64,000 nucleotides of DNA from Amycolatopsis albispora (GTDB lineage: Bacteria; Actinomycetota; Actinomycetes; Mycobacteriales; Pseudonocardiaceae), in NCBI RefSeq assembly GCF_003312875.1, contig NZ_CP015163.1, forward strand, positions 248,001 to 312,000, given 5' to 3'. Within the stretch, counting starts at the first letter, position 1; the number at the start of each line of letters is the position of its first letter. Both the position numbers and the translations under genes were made by a program. Under the pieces are notes generated by a model. The model was not told where the DNA came from and made no database searches. It was given only the letters and a program-made list of their open reading frames with translations. Shown here in pieces: positions 15,385 through 23,691 of this stretch.

Positions 15385-16346
15385 GACTGCTCCTCGCGGA
15401 CCCGGGTCCACTCGCCGTCGAGCGGATTCCGCACGGTCTCTTCGGATTCCCCGGTTTCCTCGGTTTCTTCGGTTTCTTCGGGGCGGTCTTCCTTCGAGGA
15501 ACCCGAGTCGTCCGAGTCCTTTTCGGACTTGTCCCCGCTGGCCGACGAGGACTCACCGGTCTCACCGGAGGCGCCGCCTGCCAGGTCGCCGATGACGCTG
15601 AGCCCTTCCTTGGCCACGTCGAGCACCCCGACCGCGCCTTCGATGAGCTTCACCAGGTTCTCCCCGCTGGACAGCAGGGCGGCCAGCTTCCCGGCGATCT
15701 GCCCGCCGTAGTCGACGGCGATCGCCACGCACTGCGGGATCGCCTGCGCGATGCTCGCGCCGAAGGTCGCGGGCGCCGCCGCGATCGCCTCGGTCATGAT
15801 CGGCACGATCTTGCCGACGGCCTCGGTGATCAGCCGTGTGACGATGTCGACCACCTGGGCCACCACCTCACCGGCGGCGGTGATCGCCTTCGCGTTGGTG
15901 GCGGCCGCTTCGGCGACGGTCTTGATGCCGTCGATCAGCTTGGTGACCGTCTCGGTGTAGTTCTGCTTGCCCTCACCGGACCATTCGCTGGTCTCGTTCG
16001 CCGCGGTGGAGCCGTAGTCGTCGGCGACGGTGGTGGCGCCCTGCGCGGCCTGCTGGTGCTGCCCGGCGGGACCCGACACCGAGTCCGGCTCACCGCGCAG
16101 CTGGCCGAGCGGTTCCTCGAGGAACGAGATGACCGGCGTGAGGAAGTCGCAACCGGCGCTGGCCAGCGCGGACAGCGGGCTGGCCGTCGAGCCGAGCATG
16201 CTCAGCGAAACGGGCGGCTCTCCGGCGAGGTCGCCGGACAGCCATTCCTTGTTGCCGACGGATTCCCCGGCGATCCGCAGGTCCGCCAGCGCGGTGTTGA
16301 TCTCCAGCGCGGAGGCCGGGGCCTCCGCGGTCGTGGTGCCGTTCAT
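15381..16346 (-). CDS. Type VII secretion substrate-like protein, WXG100/LXG-related
   Basis: A 321-residue protein without a signal peptide. The first 260 residues are predicted helical, Ala-rich and WXG-like (EWSGEGKQNYTETVTKLIDGIKTV near residue 125). The last 60 residues are a very acidic Ser/Glu/Thr tail (EETEETEETGESEET). This organisation resembles long substrates of ESX systems. It overlaps its neighbours by 4 bp on both sides. The helical part has a cysteine-containing loop (SAGCDFLTP). No catalytic domain is visible, so it may be a structural or pore-type effector. The family assignment rests on context and composition. Confidence 0.65.
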   Translation of the reverse strand: MNGTTTAEAPASALEINTALADLRIAGESVGNKEWLSGDLAGEPPVSLSMLGSTASPLSALASAGCDFLTPVISFLEEPLGQLRGEPDSVSGPAGQHQQAAQGATTVADDYGSTAANETSEWSGEGKQNYTETVTKLIDGIKTVAEAAATNAKAITAAGEVVAQVVDIVTRLITEAVGKIVPIMTEAIAAAPATFGASIAQAIPQCVAIAVDYGGQIAGKLAALLSSGENLVKLIEGAVGVLDVAKEGLSVIGDLAGGASGETGESSSASGDKSEKDSDDSGSSKEDRPEETEETEETGESEETVRNPLDGEWTRVREEQS

Positions 16347-16663
16347 CGGCCGCCCTCCTCGAGCCCGGCGATGCGCTGGGCGTGCCCTTCGTCCCCGTGC
16401 TCGTACCGGTCGGCGGCCACCCGCATGCCGTCGCCGACCTTGTCCAATGTGGACGCCGCGTGGCTGAAGGCGCCCATCGTCTCGGTCATCGCGGCGCCCA
16501 GCCCGGCGGTGATGAACTGCGCGAACATGCCCAGCGACTGGGCCCCCAGCTCGCCGGGCAGCCCGGCACCGATCGAGGACAGCTGGTCGGCGTGCGCGGC
16601 CAGCCTGCTCGCGTGCGAGCGCAGCTGCTCCGGGTCCACCTCGGACGACTGTGGCGTGGTCAT
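16343..16663 (-). CDS. EspC-like type VII secretion protein (DUF2580 type)
   Basis: A 106-residue helical protein beginning VDPEQLRSHASRLAAHADQL and ending in a coiled stretch (LDKVGDGMRVAADRYEHGDEGH). This is the pattern of EspC/DUF2580 proteins, small WXG100-like partners associated with ESX secretion. A Gly-rich turn lies in the middle. It has 4-bp overlaps with the genes on both sides. Likely exported or acting as partner for the longer upstream- and downstream-encoded ESX proteins. The exact role is not determined. Confidence 0.72.
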   Translation of the reverse strand: MTTPQSSEVDPEQLRSHASRLAAHADQLSSIGAGLPGELGAQSLGMFAQFITAGLGAAMTETMGAFSHAASTLDKVGDGMRVAADRYEHGDEGHAQRIAGLEEGGR

Positions 16664-17007
16664 CGGACCACCTCCGCGGGCAGGTGCTGGGTGATCTGGG
16701 TGAGCGCGGCGTTGTCGCCGAGATATCCCGCCATCACCTCGGCCACCTGCGAGGCGGCCTGCCGCTGCGCTTCACGCGCGGTGCTGACGATCAACCCGGC
16801 GAGCGCTTCGGCTTCGAGCTTGCGGGCCATCGGCGTGAGCTGCACGCCTTCGAGCGCGCCCGCGGCGCTGACCGTGACGGTGACCTCGCCCCGGGGCGAG
16901 CGTGCGGTCGCCCCGGCCTGCCGCAGGCTGTCGCTGGCCTGCCGGGCGCCCTCCGCGGCGCGTTCGAGGCGGTCCCGGTAGTCCGCCAGCCATTGTGCTG
17001 GTTCCAT
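16660..17007 (-). CDS. YbaB/EbfC-family protein in ESX operon
   Basis: A 115-residue YbaB/EbfC-like protein: an N-terminal helix (WLADYRDRLERAAEGARQASDSL), a central beta segment (RGEVTVTVSAAGALEGVQLTP) and a C-terminal helix (LAGLIVSTAREAQRQAASQVAEVM). The classic family binds DNA. Copies inside actinobacterial ESX loci are common and their role there is unclear. The ATG at 17007 follows AAGGGGAA; an upstream ATG at 17043 lacks a ribosome-binding site. The 32-bp gap to the EspG-like gene is the only break in an otherwise overlapping operon. Confidence 0.78.
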   Translation of the reverse strand: MEPAQWLADYRDRLERAAEGARQASDSLRQAGATARSPRGEVTVTVSAAGALEGVQLTPMARKLEAEALAGLIVSTAREAQRQAASQVAEVMAGYLGDNAALTQITQHLPAEVVR

Positions 17008-17039
17008 GGTGTTCCCCTTGCTGTGCTCTCTCGTGGTGA

Positions 17040-17837
17040 TCACTGTGCTGCCGCGGCCCGCAGTGTCCGGACCAGTTCGCTGTGCCGCAACGGGTTGACG
17101 CTCACCCAGCCGCGGTCGTCGCTGTCCACCCTGACTCTCCCCTGTGGACTGTCCAGCCAGGACAGTTCGAGCGGCCGGTCCGCCGCGCCCGATGCCGCCC
17201 GCAGCACGGCGCCGAGCTGCCCGCGGCCGGTCACCGCGGGCAGGAGGGTGACGAGTGCGTCCACGGCGGCCTCGTCACCACCGCGTTCGCGGACCAGGGT
17301 GCGCACCTGGTTCTTCGGTGCGGCCGTGCCCGCGGTGTTTTCCAGCAACCGCAGGGCGTCACCGACCACACCGGGCGGCAGCGTGACCGGGAAGGCGGAC
17401 GCGGCCTCCGCCTTCGGGATCCAGTGGGCGAGTTCGCCGGTCAGCGCGTCGTCCGGGACCTCGGTGACGGTGACCGGGCCGGGGGTGCCGCCGATCGACT
17501 GGCTGCACACCACCGCCCGGTGGCCGGTGAGCATGGCCACCACCCCGGTCACCGAGGCGGCGTCGCCGTGCCCGCTGACCACCACCAGGTCGACCGACTT
17601 CCGGTGCTCGCGCAATGCGGTGACCAGGTCCTCGGCGAGGCCGCACGGCCCGTCCGCCGAGGCGAGACCGCGTTCGGCCAGCGCCGCCCCGGCGGCGGCG
17701 AGCAGCTCGCGGCGCTCACCCTCGATCCGGCCGAACGAGGGCACCCGCAGCGGGAACGGGAACCGGGTGCCCGCGTAGGTGCGGAGCAGGTCCAGCTCGA
17801 CGAGTCCGAACAGGACGGAGGTCTCGGTGGTGGTCAT
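17040..17837 (-). CDS. EspG-like ESX secretion chaperone
   Basis: A 265-residue protein with the EspG pattern: a conserved early LGLVELDLLRTYAGTRFPFPLRVP-type strand region (residues 9-33), a central Val-rich domain (VDLVVVSGHGDAASVTGVVAML) and a C-terminal WVSVNPLRHSELVRTL segment. EspG proteins are cytosolic chaperones that bind PPE proteins and deliver them to the ESX machinery. The PPE-like protein is encoded two genes upstream in the same operon, which fits. Start ATG 17837 overlaps the preceding stop by 4 bp. Sequence identity within this family is always low, so the call is moderate. Confidence 0.75.
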   Translation of the reverse strand: MTTTETSVLFGLVELDLLRTYAGTRFPFPLRVPSFGRIEGERRELLAAAGAALAERGLASADGPCGLAEDLVTALREHRKSVDLVVVSGHGDAASVTGVVAMLTGHRAVVCSQSIGGTPGPVTVTEVPDDALTGELAHWIPKAEAASAFPVTLPPGVVGDALRLLENTAGTAAPKNQVRTLVRERGGDEAAVDALVTLLPAVTGRGQLGAVLRAASGAADRPLELSWLDSPQGRVRVDSDDRGWVSVNPLRHSELVRTLRAAAAQ

Positions 17838-18244
17838 GACGCACGGCCCGCCGGGCTGAGCTTGTCGGCGGAACCATTCGAGCCAGGGGAACCGTTCGAG
17901 CCGCCGGAGCCGCTTTCGGACTCGGCACCGGCCTTCAGGTCCTCCGCGGACCTGGTGTCGTGGTCCTGGTACTTGCCCTTGGCCTCGGCCAGCATCTCCT
18001 GGTACTCCCGCACTTCCCGCACGGTGGCCTCGATCTCGCCGGCCAGGCCGGAACTGCCCGCCGCTTCACGCAACCGCATCGCCAGGTGCACCGCGGGCGG
18101 TGCGGTGCCGAGCATCGGCAGCCGCTCGGCCAGGCGGCACGCGGTGGCCACCAGGTCGCTGGTGAGGTCGCCCAGCTCGGTCAGCGTGGAGATCCGGCCG
18201 TCGAGCAGGTCCAGATCGAGTTCGATACCGCGCCCGTCGCTCAT
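17834..18244 (-). CDS. Small helical ESX-operon protein, unknown
   Basis: 136 residues. The first 90 are helical and Leu/Glu/Arg-rich (ELDLDLLDGRISTLTELGDL; LAGEIEATVREVREYQEMLAEAKGKYQ). The rest is a low-complexity Gly/Ser/Asn tail (SGSGGSNGSPGSNGS). It has no signal peptide or membrane helix. It is bracketed by 4-bp overlaps between the PPE-like and EspG-like genes, a position often held by ESX accessory or PE-like partners in actinomycetes. I do not recognise a named family. Confidence 0.7.
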   Translation of the reverse strand: MSDGRGIELDLDLLDGRISTLTELGDLTSDLVATACRLAERLPMLGTAPPAVHLAMRLREAAGSSGLAGEIEATVREVREYQEMLAEAKGKYQDHDTRSAEDLKAGAESESGSGGSNGSPGSNGSADKLSPAGRAS

Positions 18245-19434
18245 CGGTACTCCTCCGGCGGCAGGCCGATGACCGCTTCGCTGCCCGGCTCGGCGGCCGG
18301 GAACAGCCCGTGGTCGATGGTCGGCAGCTGGTTCTCGTGTTCCTCGTCGGACGAGCCGCGGCCCGCACCGGCGCCGGGCGGCACCATGCCGGTCATCGCG
18401 CCCGACCGCGCCGCCATCTCGGCCGCCATCCGCGCCGCCGCGGCCTGGCTGCTCTGCATGGCCATCGCGCCGCTGCGCAGGCCCTGGGCCAGCTGGTTGG
18501 CGTAGTTCAGCCCGCCGCCGGCCACCCCGGCCACCGCACCGGCCGCCACGCCCTTGGCCACGCTGCCGGTCCTGGCCGTGGTCGCCGGGTCCCCCGAGCC
18601 GACCAGGCTCTGCCACGACGGCGTGCCGTTCGTGGTCGCGCCCGCGGCCGACGCCTGCGTGGTGCTGCTGCTCGGCGGCATCGAGGCCGCCGCGGGGATC
18701 GTGCTCTGCGCCTCGCCGATCATCCGGCTCGAGTCGGTCAGGCTGGATTCGTAGTTCTGCATCGCGCGGACCGCCTGCTGCTTCTGCATGTCGGTGGTCC
18801 CGGCGCCGACGTAGAAGCTGAACCCGGCACCGCCGACGGCGCCGAACGCGGTGCCCGTGTCGGACGAGGGTGCTGGCGGTGGAGGTGGTGGCGGTGGCGC
18901 CGGGGGTGTCGGTACGCCGAACCCGGCGAACTTCGCCGGGTCCCACACGGGCGTTCCGCCGGTCGGCGCCGGGGCGCCGGTGACGCCCGCCCAGTTGGTC
19001 ACCGCGTCGGTCATCGGCGCGGCCGGGTCACCCGGCGGTGGCGGCATCATCGCCCGCGCCCGCGACAGCGCCTCGGCGGCCTGCCCCGCCGCCTGCTCAC
19101 CCGCGAGCGCCAGCTCGGCCAGCTTCTCCACCCGGTCGGCGAGCGCGCCCAGCCGCCGCGCGGCCTCCTCGGCACCCGAGCCCGTCCAGCCCGCCAGCAG
19201 CGCGGCCCGCTGCTCACGCAGCACCTCGGCGTGGTTGGTCAACGCCGTCCGGTGCTCGGACCACTCCGCGGCGATCGTGCTGACGTCGGCGACGTCCGCG
19301 TCCTGCCACAACATCTGGTACAGCTCTTCGTGGCTGTACGCCTCCCAGTTCACGCTGCCCGCCGGCGCCGCCGGCTGACCGAAGTACACATCCCACACGC
19401 TGGACGGGCCTGTCCCGGCCGTCTCGCTCGCCAC
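18241..19434 (-). CDS. PPE-domain-like ESX secretion protein
   Basis: A 397-residue protein with an N-terminal helical PPE/WXG-like domain (NWEAYSHEELYQMLWQDAD, then ALLAGWTGSGAEEAARRLGALADRVEKL with a WxG turn near residue 87). This is followed by a proline-rich linker including a run of Pro (about residues 175-187), an Ala/Gly-rich region and an acidic C-terminus (SDEEHENQLP). This matches actinobacterial PPE-family ESX substrates. I chose GTG 19434, eight bases after AAAGGGGA. It heads the eight-gene overlapping operon running down to 13178. A conserved 30-bp motif lies 78 bp upstream, just after the NACHT gene. Confidence 0.78.
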   Translation of the reverse strand: MASETAGTGPSSVWDVYFGQPAAPAGSVNWEAYSHEELYQMLWQDADVADVSTIAAEWSEHRTALTNHAEVLREQRAALLAGWTGSGAEEAARRLGALADRVEKLAELALAGEQAAGQAAEALSRARAMMPPPPGDPAAPMTDAVTNWAGVTGAPAPTGGTPVWDPAKFAGFGVPTPPAPPPPPPPPAPSSDTGTAFGAVGGAGFSFYVGAGTTDMQKQQAVRAMQNYESSLTDSSRMIGEAQSTIPAAASMPPSSSTTQASAAGATTNGTPSWQSLVGSGDPATTARTGSVAKGVAAGAVAGVAGGGLNYANQLAQGLRSGAMAMQSSQAAAARMAAEMAARSGAMTGMVPPGAGAGRGSSDEEHENQLPTIDHGLFPAAEPGSEAVIGLPPEEYR

Positions 19435-19512
19435 CCGAATCCCCTTTCGAGTCACACCAACTCGGTGTGCTCACCCTCCGGCCGGGGCGGCCTCGCGCGG
19501 AAGGGCATCGGG

Positions 19513-19542
19513 CGGCCATTCCTGGCCGGTGGGTCTGACCAG
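19513..19542 (-). promoter_or_regulatory. Conserved 30-bp motif, copy a (ESX operon)
   Basis: Reading on the minus strand: CTGGTCA, five bases, ACCGGCCAG, three bases, TGGCCG. It is preceded by GTTCTCC. It lies 78 bp before the PPE-like start and 10 bp after the NACHT stop. The same blocks with identical spacing occur at 22824-22853 and 32846-32875. A promoter element for a dedicated sigma factor or an activator site is likely. Confidence 0.7.
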
Positions 19543-19552
19543 GGAGAACGCG

Positions 19553-21934
19553 TCAGTGTCGGGACTGACCGGCGCGGTGGGTCTTCGCTAGGTGTTCCTG
19601 GAGCCGGGCGTGCCGGAACTGGAAGACGGCCCCCGACTGCCGCAGCACACCCCGCCGGTAGGCGTCGTCGAGAAAGGTGCCGACCGCCCACGGCAGCCTG
19701 CCGAGCAACGGCAGGCGGAACCGGGCGAAGAGCAGCCACTGGCCCCAGGCGGTGAAGCCGATCAGGTACGCGAAACCGGCGGAGAGCCCCCCGGTGAGCC
19801 CGAGCAGCACCCCGGCCCTGGGCGTCCAGGTGATGCTCAGTGCCGGGCCGGACAAGCCGTCCAGCACGCTGGTGATGACAAAGCCGCCGAAGCCGATCGC
19901 GAGCGCGAGCGCCAGGCCGAGCAGCCCGGCCAGCCGCAGCGCGGTCACCCGGTTTCCGGCCAGCAGGTCGGCGGGGCTGGTGGCGGTGTCCAGGTTCGCG
20001 GGTGCCTCCAGCACCACCACCAGCGCCAGCAGCGCACCGCAGGCCGGGCCGAAGGCCAGCCCGAAGAGCGCGGCGTTGAGCGCGATGGTGCGGAGGAGCA
20101 GCCCGGCGTCGTCGGCGATGGACAGGTCGGGGGAAAGCGCGTGCACGAAGGTCACCACGAACGCGTAGGTGCACCCCGCCAGCACGCCGACGGCGGTACC
20201 GGTGACGAACCGGCCGGCGATCTTGCGCCGAATCCCCGGTTGTCTCGCCGACCGGTCGAACAACCGCACGCGGACCCGGGTCGGCTCGAGAATGCCGCCC
20301 TTGCGGATCACCATCAGCAGGTACAGCAGCGCGCACGGGATGCCGATCACCGAGCCGCTGACCAGCCCGTCCACCAGCACCACGTACGGTCGCAGCGGCC
20401 AGTCGTAGACCAGCGTGTTGATCGGGTTGAACACCAGCCAGACCACCAGGCTGGTGGCCAGCCAGGCGAACGCCATCACCAGCAGCACGCGGGACCGGCG
20501 GAGCAGGTTCGACGTGCCCAGCCGCCACCATTCGAGGTCGCCGGTGCCCCGGCGGTCGAGGTCGTCGGCGAGGCAGCCCAGCCAGTGGCGGACCTGCCCG
20601 GCGTCCCAGGTGCGCGTGCCGTCCTCGGCCTGCCCGCGGTAGACGGTGGGCACGAAGGTGTCGAGCAGGTGCTCTTCGAGTGCCTGCGCGGTGGGGAAGC
20701 GTTCGGCGTCGAGCAGGTCCGCCGGGTCGCGGTCGCGCGGGTCGCTGTAGACGGTGCGCGCGAGCCCCACCATCAGCGGGGTCTTCAGCACCTCGGCGAG
20801 CTGGGCGGCGGGACCGGTTTCGCCGTCGCGCAACGCGTCGAGCACCGGGTCCCACGCCGTGGCCGCGCTGCCGGGGGAGACCCGCCGGGCGGTCCGCGGC
20901 AGGTACCCGGCGAGGTCGTCCGGGGTGAGGTCGGTCAGCTCGACCACGGCGGCCGAGGTGAGCACGTCGACCATGGTCACCGCGCGCTCGTACTCGTCGA
21001 ACCGGCTGGTCAGCAGCAGCGGCATGGACAGCGAGTTGAGCGTCTCCATCGCCGGGCGGTGCAGGCCCTCGGCGATCTCGTCGAACCCGTCGAGCACGGG
21101 CATGATGCGGCCGGTGTCGACCAGCACGGCCGCGAGCGTGGCGCCGCCGGGCGCGGCGGCGGCCAGCCCGGGGTGGTCGCGTTGCAGCATTTCGACCAGC
21201 CAGGTGCGCAGCGGCGTGGTGGTCGGATCCCACGAACCGATGCTGAAGATCACCGGCACCACGTCACCGGGGGTGCGCGTGGCCAGCGTGTCGAGCACGA
21301 ACCGCAGGGTCAGCACGGTCTTGCCCGAGCCGGCGCGCCCCAGCACCACCAGCCGCCGCGACGGCACGCGCCGGTAGACGCCCGCCATGTCGCCGACCTC
21401 ACCGGAGAGGTCCAGCGGGGTGGCGGTGACCCCGGCCGGGACACGGCAGACGTTGTCCCAGTGGTCGGCGAGGTGCTCGGGTGCCTGCCGCCAGCGCACC
21501 GGCAACGGGAACGGGTCGTGCACGCGGCGCAGTTCCTCCTCGCGCCGCAGCTGGGCGGTGATCACCCTGGCCAGGTCGTCGGCCGCCGCCGAGACCACCG
21601 GCGGAACGGCGGGCAGGCGGCTGGGCACCGGCACGGGTGGCGCGGCCGGGGCGGGGGCGGTGTTCGTGGTGGGCGCGGCTTCCGCGGGCTCGGCGGGCTC
21701 GGGCGGCGGCGGGGTGCCACCGGCCGCGACCAGCAGGTTGCGCCGCTCGTCCGGGCCGACGTCCAGCGCGTCGGCGAGCAGCGTCACCGTGCCGATGCGG
21801 GGATCGTTGCCGCCGCCGTTCTCCAGCCGCCGGATCGTCCGCACGCCGACGCCGGACCGCGCGGCCAGCTGCTCCTGGGTCAGTTCGGCCCGCCGCCGCG
21901 CGTCGCGCAGGAGGACACCGAAACGGTTGGCCAC
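19553..21934 (-). CDS. XRE-NACHT-multispanning membrane protein (STAND NTPase)
   Basis: A 793-residue protein. Residues 7-62 form an XRE helix-turn-helix (LTQEQLAARSGVGVRTIRRLENG). A Pro/Ala linker follows. A NACHT-type NTPase spans about 190-460, with Walker A GRAGSGKT (199-206), Walker B VLDGFDEI (280-287) and an Arg-containing sensor LLLTSRFDE (307-314). From about 483 to 740 there are roughly six to eight hydrophobic segments (e.g. 484-503, 517-542, 577-600). STAND/NACHT NTPases act as signal-gated switches, and bacterial NACHT proteins include antiphage factors. The DNA-binding start and membrane end are unusual together. GTG start at 21934. Its position next to ESX genes may be coincidental. 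Confidence 0.85.
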   Translation of the reverse strand: MANRFGVLLRDARRRAELTQEQLAARSGVGVRTIRRLENGGGNDPRIGTVTLLADALDVGPDERRNLLVAAGGTPPPPEPAEPAEAAPTTNTAPAPAAPPVPVPSRLPAVPPVVSAAADDLARVITAQLRREEELRRVHDPFPLPVRWRQAPEHLADHWDNVCRVPAGVTATPLDLSGEVGDMAGVYRRVPSRRLVVLGRAGSGKTVLTLRFVLDTLATRTPGDVVPVIFSIGSWDPTTTPLRTWLVEMLQRDHPGLAAAAPGGATLAAVLVDTGRIMPVLDGFDEIAEGLHRPAMETLNSLSMPLLLTSRFDEYERAVTMVDVLTSAAVVELTDLTPDDLAGYLPRTARRVSPGSAATAWDPVLDALRDGETGPAAQLAEVLKTPLMVGLARTVYSDPRDRDPADLLDAERFPTAQALEEHLLDTFVPTVYRGQAEDGTRTWDAGQVRHWLGCLADDLDRRGTGDLEWWRLGTSNLLRRSRVLLVMAFAWLATSLVVWLVFNPINTLVYDWPLRPYVVLVDGLVSGSVIGIPCALLYLLMVIRKGGILEPTRVRVRLFDRSARQPGIRRKIAGRFVTGTAVGVLAGCTYAFVVTFVHALSPDLSIADDAGLLLRTIALNAALFGLAFGPACGALLALVVVLEAPANLDTATSPADLLAGNRVTALRLAGLLGLALALAIGFGGFVITSVLDGLSGPALSITWTPRAGVLLGLTGGLSAGFAYLIGFTAWGQWLLFARFRLPLLGRLPWAVGTFLDDAYRRGVLRQSGAVFQFRHARLQEHLAKTHRAGQSRH

Positions 21935-22033
21935 GTCGGAGATCCTCCATGCAGGTGGGCGGGCAGGACGATCTTAGTGAGAAACCCACAGCGGGAGAAC
22001 GGGAGTTGGCCAACCAGCACGGCTTGAAGTGAC

Positions 22034-22135
22034 TCAGGCCACTTCCCACTCGCTCTGGTCGCCGTCGCGGACGCTCGCGCCCGACAGCGTCGCGTAGTCG
22101 GTGGTGGCGGGCGGCCACTTGTCCCCGTGGAACAC
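22034..22135 (-). CDS. Possible very small protein
   Basis: A 33-residue frame from GTG 22135 to a stop at 22034, ending GDQSEWEVA. It begins 27 bp past the stop of the 22162-22755 gene on the same strand. It has no strong ribosome-binding site and no recognised domain. The acidic, Thr-rich sequence has plausible codon use, but it may equally be the decayed end of a longer gene. The rest of 21935-22161 shows nothing else. Confidence 0.25.
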   Translation of the reverse strand: MFHGDKWPPATTDYATLSGASVRDGDQSEWEVA

Positions 22136-22161
22136 GGCGGTCCGGTCGTTTCCGGTGTGGT

Positions 22162-22755
22162 TCAGGAAAGGCCGAGCTGCCGGCGCAGCGCCGCCGGGTC
22201 GCCGGCGAGTTCCCGCAGCCGGGCCAGTGAAGACGGGAGCTCGATGGTGCCCGGGCCACCGGACGCGAGCCGCCGTGCCGCCGCCTGGAAAGCGCTGAGG
22301 GCTTCGGCGCGGATTTCGGTGTGCCGGGCGCTGTCCGCCCAGCACCGGTCGACGGTCACCTCGGTGACCTCGCCGGGCGACATGCGGACCTCGATCCTGC
22401 CGTTGACCCCCTGCTCGCCCGGCACGGCGAGGGCGCTGTGGATGCTGTCGAGTACCTGTCGTTCGTACCGTTCCAGGTCGCGGTCGACCAACGCGAACAG
22501 TTCCCGCGTCACGGTTTCCGGTTTGCGGTGGTCCGGTTGCTCGACGAGCCCGGCGGCCAGCGCGTCGTTCGCGGCCGTGCGCAAGGCCTCGCCCAGCCCG
22601 CCGGAGCCCACCGACTCGCGCCAGTCGGCGCGCAGCACCACGTCGGTCACCCTGAGGTCGCTGTCCACCACCACTTCCACGGCGCTGGTGGGTTCGGCCG
22701 GCGGGCCGGTCTCCCCGAACTGCACCACACGCCGCCGTGGGCGGTCGTTCACCAT
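22162..22755 (-). CDS. Hypothetical protein, YbaB-like, ESX-associated
   Basis: A 197-residue soluble protein without signal or membrane segments. The beta-rich VEVVVDSDLRVTDVVLRADW (about residues 28-47) followed by a helix GLGEALRTAANDALAAGLVEQ resembles a YbaB/EbfC-type fold; a second similar unit (GRIEVRMSPGEVTEVTVDRCW) lies near 120. It could therefore be a duplicated YbaB-like protein, as seen in actinobacterial ESX regions. Start is ATG 22755. The conserved 30-bp motif lies 68 bp upstream, matching the arrangement before the PPE-like operon and suggesting shared control. Function unknown. Confidence 0.6.
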   Translation of the reverse strand: MVNDRPRRRVVQFGETGPPAEPTSAVEVVVDSDLRVTDVVLRADWRESVGSGGLGEALRTAANDALAAGLVEQPDHRKPETVTRELFALVDRDLERYERQVLDSIHSALAVPGEQGVNGRIEVRMSPGEVTEVTVDRCWADSARHTEIRAEALSAFQAAARRLASGGPGTIELPSSLARLRELAGDPAALRRQLGLS

Positions 22756-22823
22756 CGTGCTCCCTTCCGCGAGTGGGGCACCGATGGTGGAGGCAATGGT
22801 GAATTTCCCACGAGGGCAGCACC

Positions 22824-22853
22824 CGGCCATTGCTGACCGGTCGGCGTGACCAG
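22824..22853 (-). promoter_or_regulatory. Conserved 30-bp motif, copy b
   Basis: Minus strand: CTGGTCA, five bases, ACCGGTCAG, three bases, TGGCCG, preceded by GTGTTTCCG. It lies 68 bp upstream of the 22755 start and is the second of three copies in the window. Confidence 0.7.
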
Positions 22854-22959
22854 CGGAAACACGCGGGAGTGGCACGAAGTCGCGGAGATGTCGAATACGG
22901 GCGGGCCCGTTCGTGGTGGAGGTGAAGGGACCGAATCAACCCCACGCGAGGAGCACACG

Positions 22960-23538
22960 ATGACCGCGACCTACACCTTCGACGTCTTTTCCACCCTTGA
23001 CGGCTACGGCTCCACCACCGGCGACTGGGGTGGCTACTGGGGCAAGCAGGGGCCCGAGCTGCTGGCGCACCGGCTGGCGCTCTACAGCGAGGAGCAGCGC
23101 ATGGTCTTCGGGGCCACCACCTTCCGCGCGAACATGCGGATGCTGGCCGAGGGCAGCGAGTTCGACGAGGCCCGCGACCCGTGGGTGACCCGGCTGCGCA
23201 ACCTGCCCGCCACGGTGGTGTCGAACACGCTGGAGGGCCCGTTCGACTGGCCGGACGCGACGGTCGCCGGTGGTGACCCCGTCGAGGTGGTCGCCCGGCT
23301 CAAGGAGGAGTCCGCCGTGCCGCTGCGCTCGCACGGCAGCCTGTTCCTGAACCGGACGCTGATGGCCGCCGGCCTGGTCGACCGCGTCCAGGTCACGGTG
23401 TTCCCGGTGCTCACCGGTCAGTCCGGTGCGGCCCCGATCTTCGCCGGTGCGGCCGATTTCGACCTCGAACTCCTCCAGACCCGGACGCTCGACGGGCACA
23501 TCCAGGAACTGGTCTACCGGCCCACGCTGCACCCCTGA
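22960..23538 (+). CDS. Dihydrofolate-reductase-like (RibD C-terminal) protein
   Basis: A 192-residue member of the RibD_C/DHFR-like superfamily: TFDVFSTLDGYGST near the start (the usual S.DG substrate-side strand), MVFGATTFRANM with the helix after the second strand, and LIxxxR-type ends FPVLTGQSGAAPIF near 150. Such proteins bind NADPH and probably reduce small molecules; the substrate is not known. The start ATG follows GAGGAG. It is monocistronic and convergent with the pyruvyl-transferase-like gene. Confidence 0.85.
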   Translation: MTATYTFDVFSTLDGYGSTTGDWGGYWGKQGPELLAHRLALYSEEQRMVFGATTFRANMRMLAEGSEFDEARDPWVTRLRNLPATVVSNTLEGPFDWPDATVAGGDPVEVVARLKEESAVPLRSHGSLFLNRTLMAAGLVDRVQVTVFPVLTGQSGAAPIFAGAADFDLELLQTRTLDGHIQELVYRPTLHP

Positions 23539-23627
23539 GGGGTTCAGACCACGTCGGTGGTGGCGGCGACCCCGGGCGGGTTGCCGGTGAGGATGCCGGC
23601 GGCGCGGTGGCAGAGGCCGTCGGGCGT

Positions 23628-23662
23628 GAAGGTGACCTGGCCTTTTGCGGGAAGGTGACCTG
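23628..23662. repeat. 12-bp direct repeat in convergent intergenic gap
   Basis: GAAGGTGACCTG occurs at 23628-23639 and 23651-23662. The 153-bp gap between 23538 and 23692 otherwise holds only a minus-strand frame ending GVAATTDVV at 23544 with no start or recognisable domain, which may be a gene remnant. Confidence 0.4.
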
Positions 23663-23691
23663 CGCGCGGCGTATTCCGTGCTGCGCTCGGG

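Noticed and set aside
18870..18905. A GGTGGN-type repeat that looks like a short tandem array
   Set aside because: It encodes the polyproline linker of the PPE-like protein on the minus strand; there are no spacers, so it is not a CRISPR array.
19592..22027. An 811-codon plus-strand frame opposite the NACHT gene
   Set aside because: Low-complexity Gln/Arg/Gly/His translation with no motif; the minus strand has clear XRE, Walker and membrane features.
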